Positions 1-10,870 are shown, counted from the first letter of the stretch. The stretch is DNA of 64,000 nt from Pyrus communis (GCF_963583255.1 NC_084816.1:11643100-11707099); one strand, 5' to 3'. The notes: generated from the sequence alone by a model not told the origin. Numbers and translations are program-made.

Positions 1-540
1 TGAAATTAACAAAAATGGCAAGCAACTAACAAGCAATTATCAAAGCATTAGATTTCGAGCAACAAGAAAGCAATAAATTATAAAAATCAAAGCAAATTAG
101 AACCCTAATTATAAAGCAATCATCAAAGCATGAAATAATCCTAAAATTACAAAAATTAAAAATTCCTAAAATTTTCTAGAACCTTAATTCCTAAAATTAC
201 AAATTCCTAAAATTTTCTAGAACCCTAATTTCTAACTTTACTAGAGTTAAATAAATTGAAAAATTACCTCAGAGAGAGAGAGTGTGTGACAGATATTGAG
301 TGAGAAAGAGGGCTGTAGGAGGAGGAAGAAAGAGTACGAGAGGGCGAGACAGCGAGAGGGTGAGAGGGTGACAGAGATTTAGTGAGAAAGTGGGTTGTCG
401 AAGGGAGAGAAGAGAGAAAGGTTACATGACAGAGAGTTTACAAAGAGGAATAGCTAAGGGGAAAGTGTTTGGCATTTCAGTTAAATCCTGAGATTCTTGT
501 GTGACAATTAGAAAGGTATTCATCGCGTAAAATATTCAAA
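1..540. other. AT-rich sequence, no gene seen
   Basis: I see no coding signal here. Positions 1-260 are AT-rich with short repeated phrases around 'aattcctaaaatt'. Positions 268-480 are purine-rich (gagagag, gagggtgaga) with diverged internal duplication. It lies between the window edge and the CACTA subterminal repeats, so it may be either the outer end of that element or its flank; I could not find a CACTA terminal inverted repeat here. Confidence 0.4.
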
Positions 541-715
541 TTTTCATGAATTATTTTGGCGCCCACCCAGAAAGTCAAAATTTTAGCACCTTGTGCGACG
601 ACCCGCCCATAAAGTCAAAATTTTAGCTCCTTGTGCGACGAAAATGAATGTAGTCGTCGCACAAAGAACATATGCGCGACGAATACCTTCATGTTCGTCA
701 CACAATGAGCTGAAA
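541..715 (-). repeat. CACTA-type subterminal repeats
   Basis: The motif tgtgcgacga and its complement tcgtcgcaca recur in both orientations: direct copies near 590 and 630, an inverted copy near 655, and degenerate ones near 670-700. The phrase 'aaagtcaaaattttagc' is also repeated, near 571 and 613. Short GC-rich motifs repeated in both orientations just downstream of the transposase gene are typical of the subterminal regions of plant CACTA elements, where the element's DNA-binding protein docks. The adjacent decayed CACTA reading frame on the minus strand supports this. No terminal CACTA sequence was found in the window to the left. Confidence 0.6.
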
Positions 716-851
716 ATTTAATTTACTCAAGTCAAATTTTTTTTAATTTAAATTTATGCAAATAAAAACAATTTATTTATAACATAAGATAAATAAATTA
801 CAAAAAATATCATTTAATATGTTGTACAAAGCAAGTCATAAATAAATTGCA

Positions 852-2360
852 TTATTCATCATCCAAACTATAATAACTTTCATTATCGTCGCTATCCTCA
901 TTTTCAGTCTCCCATTCCTCCTCCTTAATAGGTATGTCACCGTCGTCGTTTGGACCCACTACAACATCGTATTGCGGAAGATTACCGAGGTCAATTGGAA
1001 TAGAATGAAACAATATTTCGATAGAAGCCACTCTTTGTATCTGAAACGGTTATTGGATAAGATTTGTATCTCGATGTATTTTCACATCAGTTTCCATTGA
1101 AGATTTTAAACACTGGTCAACGACATTGTCGACGTCATCGTCAGTAAGGCCTTGTTCCGGTATAGCATACATATTCCTTTAATCCGTCTTCTGAACAACT
1201 TTCCAACCTTTCCTAGATTTATGGCCATCTACATACACATTCTGTTTTGCCATGTTTGCCAAAATGTAAGGGCAAGTTCTGTTAGTGTTCACAGATAGTA
1301 AACCATGGTCAATTTTAACACTTCCCTGCCTATTTGAGTTTGTATCAAACCATACACACTTAAACATGATCACTTGGCATTGGTCTTTGTAAAGCAGTTA
1401 CACGACACTTGTTAGTTTGCCATAGAAATCAATGTATGTACTTTCGCCTCCACCTAGGACATGAACCCTACTATTTTGCGTACACAACTTCTCATCTCGT
1501 ACAACCCCCAAAAACTTGACGCCGTTAACATGGTAACCTAAGAACAATTCAGTGTGAATCGGTTTGAACGCCATGTTATATAACTCTTCACTATAAGTAG
1601 GGGAATTCGATGCTTTCAATTGATTCACCTAACATTATACAAAAATATACACCTATTAGTTTGAGAAAATTAAATACTACAATATATATGTCAAATACAA
1701 AACACTTATAACTTACATATTCGAGAAACCACTGTGGAAACAATTCACGGTGTTTCTTGGCATACAAATATGATGGATGTTCTCACTTCATCATCTCTTC
1801 ATGTTTATCTAGGTATGCCATTGTCCAGTATGAACCAATGTGCTACCTCCACGTGATTTTTGGTAAACGACTCTCCTCGTGCGGGATCTCCAAAGGGTTA
1901 TGAGCTTTAGACAAAAGCAGAAGGTTTCTCCTTTCTCACACCCTCATCATTATTGCGTTGAGACAATTGAAAATCATTTCCACATGTTTTAAATACATTC
2001 CAAAAAATGTAAGCGACTCATATTGAACCCAAGCCTCCATAATTTATCTTTCGGGCTTTGCCTTGTTGCGTACACTTTTTTTTCGACTACCTGAGAAGCT
2101 TGCCAAAATAAAACTATACAATACAAATTAGAAAGCCTCAGTTAATGATGAATAAACAAATGATGAGGTTTATGTACCTTTCTTTTGGATACATCCAATG
2201 ATAGTTGGCAGGATCAATAGGCAATGCCTTTTCCGGCAAGTGAACCATTACGCTGATCATGCTTGTGAAGAAAGCTAGAGGAAATATCATCTCAAACTTG
2301 CATAGGACTTGGACGATGTCATGGCGCAACTGATTAACGTCCGTCTTTTGCAATGTTCTT
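852..2360 (-). pseudogene. CACTA transposon remnant (DUF4218-DUF4216)
   Basis: Read on the minus strand, this is the 3' part of a plant CACTA (En/Spm) element. DUF4218-like sequence comes first (2,353-2,138, with LCKFEMIFPLAFF and YHWMYPKERY). A decayed continuation follows (about 2,100-1,640: EGSIVEAW-like, then KHRELFPQWFLEYV). The DUF4216 domain covers 1,628-1,398 and 1,373-1,179, followed by an acidic tail ending DDE and a stop at 852-854. This domain order, downstream of a TNP2 transposase, is the normal one. TNP2 itself is not visible. Several stops and frameshifts break the frame, for example between 1,373 and 1,398 and near 1,900, so this is a dead copy. The family assignment is from recognised motifs; precise exon limits are not resolved. 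Confidence 0.8.
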
Positions 2361-3474
2361 GACGTCAGTTGGGAAAAGCATAAACAAACAATGGCTATTT
2401 TTTGCGTGTGATTGGCTAAGAGAAAAATGATGTGCTTTGTGATTAAGTTTCTAGGTTGAAAAGTTCATAAAAAAGTGATGAAATTTAACATTGGTAGTTT
2501 AGAGACCTAAACTGAAAATATAAACAAACAAAATAACTAAATTGAAAAAAATAATCCAATCCATTGGTTGTTATGAAATGAAATTTTATCTTGTTTGATT
2601 TCGGAGAATCTATCAATCAAATAAGTTCATAAAAAAATTTAAAATAACACATCCAAAAATCAATTTACGAAAAGTTAAGACAAAAATAATTTGACCACGT
2701 AATCAAATTACAACAAAAATAAATATATAGCGAAAAATTCTTTTTTATAGCGAAAGATTCTTCAAAACTCTAAATTGGGCTGTATCTACCACTTTTGCAG
2801 CTTTGTATAAAGCCCCTCTTTGGGGATGCTCTTAAGATAAGCATATCATTTCATTCTCCGTCATCATGATCTCTTGATAAATTTAAGGGCATGTTTACTT
2901 ACAAAGAATAAGAACTACTATTTTGATTTGTGAGTTTTCTGCCTTTACTAAAATGTGAGCAAGGGAATCATTTCACTCCTTAACTTTTTCTTGTGTTTAG
3001 TTACATGCAAGAAATTAGAAAAGTGCAAAGTTTTTTTTCTTAAAACCTGTATTCAAATACCTAAAAATGAGAAATCATATTGACTAAAGGGACTGGTTCA
3101 TCTTATTCCCTTTAATTACTTCTCCTATGTACAGCTAAACATCTATAAACTATGTCTACTTTGGCGTTAATAGGAAAACGGGGATGGAAAACTAAGTCCT
3201 CTTCTCTAAAATCAATACAGGCTACTTGGACGTGGTGTTTACATCGCTTGACTTTTTTCAATTCATTTTGGTCAAGAAGTTTTCTCCTCGTACAAATCAT
3301 AAAAAAAACCTAAATTATGTGGGGCATTAAGTTGCATTGTGTGTGCTTGCTTTCAATTAAGGAACGAAATTATGGCAACTTGGAAGATGCAAGGCTTCTC
3401 TTAATCTATGAGTTTGGTTCCAATTCATCGAAGGTGATGATGCGAAGAATGGCCCCTAGCATAAGGTTACAATG
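2361..3474. other. Intergenic, old repeats, no gene seen
   Basis: No credible gene. Positions 2,835-2,925 (around 'atatcatttcattct' and 'aagaataagaact') match 7,575-7,660 in direct orientation. That suggests the flank of the LTR fragment at 3,475-4,102 was duplicated together with the one at 7,675-8,271. Positions 3,330-3,440 also resemble 4,314-4,415 (shared 'tgtgcttgctttc' and 'ggcttctct'), another diverged dispersed repeat. Confidence 0.4.
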
Positions 3475-4102
3475 GACAAGAAAATAAGAACAACAATTGC
3501 CTAATTATATGTATCTCTATTAGTGTAGATAATTACGAGGATCATACTTGAACCACATGATTACTATCCCATTGTTGACTAAATCAACCCCCCTCCCCTT
3601 AGTGTAGATAATATCATTTGTTCAAAAAGAAAAAAAAAATATGTATCTCTATTATATTTTTCCTTGACTACCCCTTTTTGATATCGATCTTCAAAACCCA
3701 CTTCTCTCTTAAGCCATCGTTCTTCAAGTGTTATATTCATTTCCCGTATTCATACCAAAGGAAGAATGGAGTTGTTCACTCGATCTACGTATTGTGAGTG
3801 TAGGTTTACGAGGATCATAGGTTGTTGTATCCTTGAGGGTAGGGCACCATAACCTGTTACATGGAGACATTGTCTTAGAGAGGCGAAAACTACTTTTAAG
3901 GACAGTGATTACATACCTCTACCTAAAATATTGTTCTAATCAAGTATCGATGAAGAACCATTTCTACATTACAAAAAGTAAGTATTTTATCTTATTGGTT
4001 TATTTTATTTGAGAAATTGTGATAATAAAGTTGTGATATACTAATATTTATCTTATTTGATTTGTTGTAGGAGAAGTCATATCCATATCGTAGAATATTT
4101 CC
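3475..4102 (+). repeat. LTR fragment, copy 1 of the outer LTR family
   Basis: This segment aligns along most of its length with 7,790-8,271 and with 46,225-46,588. Shared landmarks include a 'ttcactcgatc...attgtgagtgta' stretch, 'gggtagggcaccataacctgttac' and 'aaaatattgttctaatcaagta'. It ends in atttccaaca, the complement of the tgttggaaat that begins the copy at 45,906; such short inverted ends are typical of LTRs. It is interrupted by a SINE at 3,523-3,638. The start of the LTR is missing. It may be a solo-LTR remnant or part of a duplicated segment. Confidence 0.6.
3523..3638 (+). mobile_element. Short SINE-like insertion with 16-bp TSD
   Basis: This 116-bp insertion ends in an A-rich tail and is bounded by a perfect 16-bp direct repeat, atatgtatctctatta, at 3,507-3,522 and 3,639-3,654. 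The uninterrupted target is seen in the sister LTR at 7,835-7,850. Its 3' part (ccccctccccttagtgtaga...) matches the 3' part of the SINE at 6,416-6,579 in opposite orientation. I infer a 5'-truncated copy of the same tRNA-derived SINE family; the A and B boxes are not present. Confidence 0.7.
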
Positions 4103-4690
4103 AACACTTTTAGCCCTTTTTGTATTGGCTCCTCATTATTTGGGTTTAGACACATTTTATGTGTAATTTATTGTTTTGGGCACAAACAATAGCCTTTATT
4201 CGTAATATATATATATATACACACGTGACATCCCATTTGCACGATCCCCATGTATTGGGGTAGTTTTCTACCTACATCTGCGTAATCATTGTAAATTATC
4301 CGTTTGGAATTTGTTAAATTGCCTCGTATGTGCTTGCTTTCGGTTGCGGACCAGAATTATGACAACTTGAAGATCGGAGGCTTCTCTGGATCTGAGGGAT
4401 TGGGTCCATTTCATCGGAGTTGTTGTGTTTGCATTGGTCTTTTTTGTTTTTCTGGTGGATGACCTTCAACAAATTTGTAATGGTAACGGTGGGCGACATT
4501 TCTAGTATTTCTCCTAGGTCTTTGTTTGTGGCAAGTTTTGGGCCTTTTGTGTTTGCCTATATGTTATTTGAGTTGATATCCAATTTATGTAAACACATAG
4601 AGTTGTGACCTCTCGTTTGTACCCTTCTCATTTTTGAGGTGGCATTTTGTTGTGAAATCTCTAATTGACAAGAAAAAAAATATATATATA
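4103..4690. repeat. Dispersed repeat with A-rich end, inverted copy at 58,310-58,490
   Basis: There is no convincing gene. The stretch 4,550-4,680 (vowel-poor phrase 'gtgacctctcgtttgtacc', then 'aatctctaattgacaag' followed by a run of A) matches 58,310-58,486 in reverse complement. Positions 4,270-4,315 (ctacctacatctgcgtaatc...ttatccgtttgg) also match 58,355-58,400 in reverse complement. The A-rich 3' end suggests a non-LTR retroelement tail. The matching copy lies beyond gene B and so extends the inverted duplication around genes A and B. Confidence 0.45.
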
Positions 4691-4693
4691 TAT

Positions 4694-5077
4694 AAGTTTC
4701 CTTGTTAACAAAGAAAAAAAGAAATCGTTAAAGGCCTGCATGCAGTAAGTTGCTGCACAATTTCTCAAAATTTTCCCAGAAACACAAATGAGGGATTGAT
4801 CGGTAGATAAGACCGACGGACCACTAAATAAATCATAAATACGCGTTCGTGACATATATATACTTCTTTTAACGTGTTGACATATATATACTTGTTCTTC
4901 TTCGGCAGACGCCTCCCCTTCTGATCACGAACATATTTCTGATTTGGAAATGGTCCGTCAGTCTTACCCACCGATCAATCCCTTATTTGTGTTTTTGGGA
5001 AAAATCTGAGAACTTGTGCAGCAACTTATTGCATGTAGGCCTTTGAAGATTTCTTTCTTTCTTTGTTAACAAGGAAA
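4694..5077. repeat. Foldback (long imperfect inverted repeat)
   Basis: The left arm, 4,694-4,855, is the diverged reverse complement of the right arm, 4,924-5,077. Paired landmarks are 'ccttgttaacaaag' with 'ctttgttaacaagg', 'ggcctgcatgcagtaagttgctgcac' with its complement near 5,020-5,040, and 'gattgatcggtagataagac' with 'gtcttacccaccgatcaatc'. The loop is roughly 70 bases and includes two copies of 'gacatatatatactt'. Transcription would give an RNA hairpin with arms of about 150 bases. A third, single-arm copy lies at 57,930-58,090. It sits upstream of gene A. Confidence 0.8.
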
Positions 5078-5614
5078 CTGATATGGATGAATAGACACAC
5101 ATATGAATGCATGAAGAGCCTGTAGATTAAGATCTGAGCCCTTAATCCGTTAGCATAAAGATATACAAACACATAGAAAAGAAAATTATATCACAAAGAA
5201 ACATTAGAAATTAACAATGGAGATAAAAGATTTTAAGAGAAATTTCCCACATATAATGTAAATATCAGGCCATGTATTAACTTAATTAATATAACGAAGA
5301 ATCTAGTCAAAACTTGTTCTCATTTTCCAGGAATATTTGTGTATGATACAGGAGGATAAATCGCCCATGCAATCACATGCATGCGCAATCAAAACACCGT
5401 CAAAGATTTCTTCGTCACTGCATTGCACACGCGGCATAAAAACCAATTTCAGCTCATCCGGCGACTTGCATTCAGCTGGAAATATAGAAAAGGGAATTCA
5501 TGTTAAACAGATAAATTGTGTTTACTTATGCGGTTAGGTTACACTAATTTCTTGGTAGTTTTGTGGAAACTAAACTGCACGATATGAACCCTAACTTCCC
5601 TCCCAATCGGCTAC

Positions 5615-5622
5615 TATAAATA
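5615..5622 (+). promoter_or_regulatory. TATA box of gene A
   Basis: A tataaata motif lies 82 bases before the start codon of gene A. The inverted copy keeps it as tataaatt at the equivalent place upstream of gene B (complement around 56,318-56,326). Conservation of the TATA region in both arms is the main evidence that this is a real promoter. Confidence 0.55.
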
Positions 5623-5703
5623 TTCCAACTTCACTGCAAAATCCACAACTTGATCTCCTTTATACACCTTCTGTGCACAAGTTTAAGCTAATCATTAGCA
5701 ACT

Positions 5704-5952
5704 ATGTCTGACTTAGATCCGCCAGATGCTCAAAGTGTTCTAGGAAGGCCCAAAAGGAGTTCTTCGTCCTCCCAATCATCTTTTAAGAGTGGTGGAGGTT
5801 CGTATCTGTCAAATGCTCAGGGTGCTCTAGGAAGGGACAAGATGAAATCTTTGTCATCCCAATCATCTTCTCGGAGTGGTGGAGGCTTGTATGTGCCAGA
5901 TACTCGTAGTGCTCTAGGAAGGGACAAGAAGAAATCTGGGGAAAACAAGTGA
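5704..5952 (+). CDS. Gene A: 82-residue Ser-rich repeat protein, unknown function
   Basis: This short intronless frame begins at the first ATG after a TATA box and a leader of about 60-80 bases. It encodes 82 residues made of three diverged tandem units of about 27 residues. Each unit carries an A(Q/R)(S/G)(V/A)LGR(P/D)K core followed by a basic and Ser-rich stretch, and the first two end in S(K/R)SGGG. The third is truncated and ends in a Lys-rich tail (KKKSGENK). There is no signal peptide and no membrane segment; the protein would be very basic and probably disordered. I do not recognise the family. A second copy lies inverted at 55,981-56,236 with its promoter, where the same repeats are visible but a frameshift has broken the frame. 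Retention of an open frame here, with codon-scale similarity between copies, favours a real peptide over chance, but there is no proof of expression. Confidence 0.55.
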   Translation: MSDLDPPDAQSVLGRPKRSSSSSQSSFKSGGGSYLSNAQGALGRDKMKSLSSQSSSRSGGGLYVPDTRSALGRDKKKSGENK

Positions 5953-6250
5953 AGAATCATATATGCAACTGCTTTAGGGTTATATAGTATATAATTGAAT
6001 TATTGATTAATTTGTTGGCAGCTATGAGGGTATACATTGTACAGTTGGACATAAATAAGCACAGATGCATATTTATATCTACAAACTTGAAAAATATTTT
6101 TATCCATTATTTGGTACAAATATTTCTTTTCAAGGTTAGATGTACATTATAATTTGTTAAGTTCAGTTAGCATTATTATATTGTGAAAATAGGTGGGTGC
6201 TGCTAAGAACAAATCCCACTAGGATGTATCAAAAGAAATGCATTAATATA

Positions 6251-6415
6251 TATTTGATTTTGTTCTATAGTTGATGGGGTAGAAATCTATTTTAATAGCT
6301 CCCTAAAACATTTCTACTCCAACCATACCAATTAATTTATAGAGCCATAACAAATAATTACTAATAGAAATGAAGTTTTTTATTTAAAAAATTGTAATTA
6401 AAACTAGTTGCCTTT
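6251..6415. other. 3' flank of gene A, no feature
   Basis: AT-rich flank beyond the end of the inverted duplication; I see no gene or repeat in it. Confidence 0.3.
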
Positions 6416-6579
6416 TTTTTAGTATATTGATATTTTTACACTAAGGAGAGGGGGAGTTCGGCTAAGTTACATAATAGGCAGCCTAATTTGGTATAAAATT
6501 CACCATCCACGAGATTCAAACTTAAGACCTCTCACTTTCAAGTGAAAAAGAGTACTATCAGACCGTATTACTGAGTGAC
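6416..6579 (-). mobile_element. tRNA-derived SINE with 10-bp TSD
   Basis: This 164-bp insertion is flanked by the perfect direct repeat agttgccttt at 6,406-6,415 and 6,580-6,589. On the minus strand it ends in a run of A, and it contains a B-box-like aagtttgaatctc and a weaker A-box-like region near its 5' end, as in tRNA-derived SINEs. The 3' part (ctccccctctccttagtgta) is shared with the truncated copy at 3,523-3,638. It probably uses a partner LINE for retrotransposition. Confidence 0.75.
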
Positions 6580-6589
6580 AGTTGCCTTT

Positions 6590-7052
6590 AAAGGATAAGA
6601 ATTCTCTTCCCTCTATTTTTTTTTTCTTTTTTCTTTTTCTTCTGCTCCTATTTGAACTCTCAATATTTCATCTTTATAGAGAGAGAGAAGAAAAAAAAAA
6701 CTGTGAGAGGAGGGGAAGGAGGGGAAAGAATCCTCATCCGCCCTTAAGAGCTGAGTTTTTCTCCTTACGTAAAATTATTGTGTGAATCCGTATGTCATGC
6801 CAAGCGTGTATTATTCTACTCAAAATTCATCACATAATTTTTAATTTAAAAATAAAAAAATAAAAATACAATTGAATTAGACACCATTCACACCTTAAAA
6901 ATAAAAGTAAAAAATATAACAAAAGTCACACAAACACCTCCATCTCCGACACAATTCCCAAACCACACATCCATGGCTCTTTGACATCCTCCCTTTTTAT
7001 GGATGTTTTTCATCTCTTTCAATTTATTATTCACTTCATATAATATGTATAC

Positions 7053-7098
<46 letters not shown>

Positions 7099-7674
7099 GG
7101 CCGCGCGTTGGATGAGGGTTTTCAAAGTCCCAAAGGACTGAAGTCAAACTATGAAGGAACGGACCACAAAATATAACATAAAGGCGATTCGAAAAGCCCT
7201 TCATGAGCATTATAAAGGCATGCTTGGGCAGGTCCAACTTTCAAAATTCAGAGTGGCCAGGCCTAGCATATGATATTGCCGATTGGGATTCTATAAATCT
7301 TGGCACTTTTCATTGTGGGAGTGTTTGCTCACTACCTTAGCTATGAGGTGTATGCTCACTATATGCTTACATGACCTAAAATTATGTTTTAGTATTTTAC
7401 TACGCTACTCTCGTACTAGGTACTCCTCGTGGCAACAACAATTGAGTCATGCATGAAATGATAACAAAAAATTGAGGGTTTAGTTTTTGAGTTCACTTGT
7501 TAGTTTCTATCCAAATTATGGAGGGCGTAGGTCTAAAGTTAGACTAAGCCTGGCAGCCAAGGAGGGAAGCTTTCAAAAGCTTATCATTTCATTCTAATTT
7601 TTGTTCATCATAAATTTAAGAACATGTTTAATTGCAAAGAATAAGAATTATAATCATTTTTTTTTAACAAAGGG
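6590..7674. other. Intergenic with dinucleotide repeats
   Basis: No gene. Positions 6,617-6,650 are a pyrimidine tract. Positions 7,049-7,097 are a compound (ta)n(tg)n microsatellite followed by a ggccgcgcg patch. Positions 7,575-7,660 repeat 2,835-2,925. The rest shows nothing I can support. Confidence 0.4.
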
Positions 7675-8271
7675 TATTATCTATAGAGTCTAACATTTTT
7701 TCTATACCATCCTTAATCTATCAATGACCATTTTGTAGCTTTACATGTCCTATATAACCCCCCTTCACTCCGTGAGATAAAATGGACAAAAGAATAAGAA
7801 TAACAATTGCTTATATGTATCTCTATTATATTTTTCCTTGGCTACCCCTTTTTGATATCGATCTTCAAAACTCACTTCTCTCTTAATCCCTCATTCTTCA
7901 AATGTTATATTCATTTCATGTATTCATACCAAAGGAAGAATTGAGTTGTTCACTCCATCAAAGTATTGCGAGTGTACGTTTACTAGGATCATAAGTTGTT
8001 GTACCCTAGAGGGTAGGGCGCCATAACATGTTACACCGAGGCCTTGTCATCGAGGGGCTAAAACTGCTCTTAAGGATAGTGATTATACGCCTCAACCTAA
8101 AATGTTATTCTAATCAAGTATCAACGAAGAATGGTTTCTACCCTACAAAAGATAAGTATTTTATCTTATTGGTTTATTTTGTTTGATAAATTGTGATATA
8201 CTAATACTTATCTTATGTGATTTGTTGTAGGAGAAGTAGCATTCATATCGCTGAATATTTCCAACATTCTT
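7675..8271 (+). repeat. 5' LTR fragment of the outermost LTR element
   Basis: This matches 46,125-46,588 (about 85-90 percent by eye) and 3,475-4,102. It contains a 'cctatataa' TATA-like box near 7,751 and ends with atttccaaca at 8,271. The first ~230 bases of the LTR, visible at 45,906-46,130, are missing here and replaced by unrelated sequence. Paired with the copy at 45,906 it would bound the whole TE nest. No target-site duplication can be checked because both outer ends are lost. A canonical tRNA primer site is not found right after 8,271. Confidence 0.55.
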
Positions 8272-8918
8272 AAGAGTAGATTTTGGCTGCTAGTCCTACT
8301 ACTCCTCAATCACATATAGTCCTCCATGGCAAATTTCTATCCACATTTGCTACATGGATAATTTAAAAAGTCAAGTGCGATTGCAATATATGTGGAGCTT
8401 TCAGTTAAGGGCCGCAAATTATTTTGTCATTGAATTATTTCCTTAACTTAAACATTTCTAATAGTTCGTTGCGCGAGCTTGTGTTCGTGTGCCATCAAGG
8501 AGGCTAATTCCCTGTGATTTTGTAAATCTAAAGCTAAAGAGCAAGGCATATATTTTATGTGTAATGGCTTTGGTTCTTAAAGAATAGGAGGTCATTCTTA
8601 TATACTTTGAAAACGGAAATTACGTACGAGTCTCACGCTTGAGCTTGATTTATAAGTGCTATAATATTTTAACTTTTGATTATTTTTTATAACCATTTTT
8701 TTTTAATTTGTTATGTAACGAGTATATGCATGGCAGCACATTTGTTTTTTGGTGGCTATTTTGTATGAAGTAGAAAAAGAGTACAGAAATTGATATCTTC
8801 ATCTCAAAATTACACTTCTTGTCAGTTTTGATCAACTGGTATCATAGTGTTACTATTAATTCGTGCTGCTTCAGGTTTTCTTGGATACACTTTTAATTGA
8901 CATTTTCTATACCGTAAT
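8272..8918 (+). other. Internal sequence of the outermost LTR element, part 1
   Basis: Non-coding sequence up to the target-site duplication of the next insertion. A tggtatcatag motif at 8,839-8,849 resembles a tRNA-iMet primer-binding site but lies 570 bases from the apparent LTR end, so it is doubtful. The internal region resumes at 13,912-14,407 and 43,797-45,905. Confidence 0.35.
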
Positions 8919-9507
8919 TGTGGATGCAAATTTCTGCCGTCTTCTCCTTTGACGAAAATGCACGTGTAAAATAATAACACCTAAAATTAAGGCCAAGAGC
9001 CTCATGCGCCCACAATGAATTTTGGAGGGGGGGGCGGGGCAGGCGGGCGCTTTGGCCGAAGATTTTCCGATGCCAAAGTTAGAATTTGAGAGAGAAAGTG
9101 TTTATCATTTTTAGGGAGATAATGAACTAGCAATTTGGTGGGAAAGCATGGGTATTTATAGGGGAGTGACCAACCCTATTTGGAGAATAGGGGCCAGCCA
9201 CATATGGTCAAATTGTGAGTATAATTGCAAGATATTATAAGAAATAATATTACAATTAACTTGGCAATTAATCCCAAATTGAATAGGAAAATTGGGAGTT
9301 ACCTTTTGAGTGAGGATTTGATGAGGAGTGATGAGAGGGTTTTGAATAAATACCATTTTGATCACTTTTGACTCTTCCTTGATTGAGCCGTTATTGTCCG
9401 TTGTATGCGTGTGGGAATCCCGTTGTGCCTCAAGGGTAATTTTGACTTTCTCACCCAAAAGTCCACACGTCACCTTCATAATTTTCTTGATTATTTTTTA
9501 CTCCGTA
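8919..9507 (-). repeat. LTR (3') of the LARD-like element
   Basis: 589 bp, starting tgtggatgcaaattt and ending ctccgta, where the right copy has ctccaca. It carries a G-rich insertion (9,024-9,051, about 19 extra bases) that the right LTR lacks. The 5-bp target duplication gtaat precedes it. Confidence 0.8.
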
Positions 9508-10239
9508 AATGCCCACACACCTGCTAGGCTGCTCGCAGGAAATGGCAGCAGGTGTAAAGATCTCCAACGTTGATGCAGACTCCCACTTGGACTTGGAATT
9601 AGATTTTTCTAGGAAAAGGAAATAAATCGCCTTGAAAGCCTATTTAAGCCTACCTTAAGTAAGGGATTAAATAAACTTTGGAGGGCAATTATTTATCCCA
9701 ACAAGAAATAGAGAAAGCAATAGGATATTTGTTCCCCCTCCCCTAGCATTCTTCTTCGCTTGCCCGTGCAAAGAACTGTTTTTTGTTGATTTCTTTGTGT
9801 TCTCCGCATCGTACCAATGTAAGAAAAACTTAATTTTCTTTTTCTTCTTCTTGGGTGGTGCTGTTGTAGGGCATCTGTCAGGGTGGTGAGGCATGTCGAC
9901 TGACAAAGGCCAGAAGTCGGCTCGGCATAGGCTGAGGAGATGTTTTGGCAGGGGCCACAACTTGTGTTGCTCGGCTTGACTGAAGTGAAATGCTGGCTAG
10001 GCATGGGGCAAGGAAGTGGCGTGGCATGGGCCATGGTTTGGGCTGCCACGCCTAGGCTGCTTGCCAAGAATGAGAAAACTGCTTGAGTTTGATTTCTCAG
10101 TTACCGTAGATTGAGCAATCAAAGAAGAAACTTCCAAGATTGGAGCTACTGAAGATGAAGTGTCTGATGAGCGAACTGTTGAGTACAAAGTGGTTGTTGT
10201 CCCCTAACTATTTGCTGCTTAGCTGGTATTCGAGTATTT

Positions 10240-10870
10240 GATCTTTTGAGTTGTGTGGCCTTCTCGTACTGGAGAACTATTAGTTTATCTTCTCGAATTG
10301 GAAAGTAGACCCGGATGGGTGTCGGGGAATTAGTTTACCCTCTCACATTGGAGAACACTTAGTTTATCCTCTCGCACTGGAAAGCAGACCCAGATGGGTG
10401 TCAGGGAATTAGTTTACCCTCTTGCACTAGAGAGCAATTAATTGTAATTAATTTGTCCTCTTGCACTAGAGAGCAGACCCAGATCTGTGTCGGGGAATTA
10501 ATTTACCCTCTAGCATTGCAGAGCAATTAGTTTATCTTCTTGCATTGGAAAGCAGACCTAGATGAGTGTTGGGGAATTAGTTTACTCTCTCACATTGAAG
10601 AACAATTAGTTTATCCCTTCAAACTAGAGAGCAAACCCATATGGGTGTTGGGGAAATGGTTTACCCTTTTGTACTGAAGAACGGACCCATATGAGTGTTG
10701 AGGAATTGGTTTACCCTCTCGTATTGGAAAACAATTAGTTTATTCTCTCGCACTGGAGAGTAGACCTAGATGGGTGTTGGGGAATTAGTTTACCCTCTCG
10801 CACCGGAGAGCTTACCCAGATTGGTGTTGGTGAGTGAATTGGTTTACCCTCTCGCACTGGAAAGTATGGA
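10240..10870. repeat. Minisatellite, irregular period 50-100 bp
   Basis: A phrase like gacccagatgggtgtcgggg recurs eight times (about 10,309, 10,386, 10,486, 10,555, 10,634, 10,684, 10,764 and 10,813). It is joined by gaattagtttaccctctc and gcactggagagca half-units that also recur on their own, giving a two-level repeat with units gained and lost. It lies within the LARD-like element and has no open frame through it on either strand that I trust. Confidence 0.8.

Larger units (their letters stand above)
5165..6250 (+). repeat. Inverted duplication, arm A (carries gene A)
   Basis: The segment matches 55,745-56,790 in reverse complement across promoter, coding sequence and 3' flank. Landmarks include 'acatgcatgcgcaatcaaaacaccgtcaaagatttctt' upstream, 'ttacttatgcggttaggtta', the TATA region, the coding repeats, and 'agcattattatattgtgaaaat' downstream. 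The arms are clearly diverged (substitutions and small indels throughout), so the duplication is not recent. About 49.5 kb of mostly TE sequence lies between the arms. Confidence 0.85.

Noticed and set aside
5337..5537. 66-residue plus-strand frame upstream of gene A
   Set aside because: It lies in the duplicated promoter region, the inverted copy does not preserve it as a frame, and it precedes the TATA box.
8839..8849. tggtatcatag as primer-binding site of the outermost LTR element
   Set aside because: It is about 570 bases from the LTR end marked by atttccaaca, whereas primer sites adjoin the LTR; kept only as a doubtful note.
9667..10188. Several 60-124 residue minus-strand frames in the LARD-like element
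   Set aside because: They overlap each other in different frames, have no domain, and sit in a GC-richer non-coding interior.
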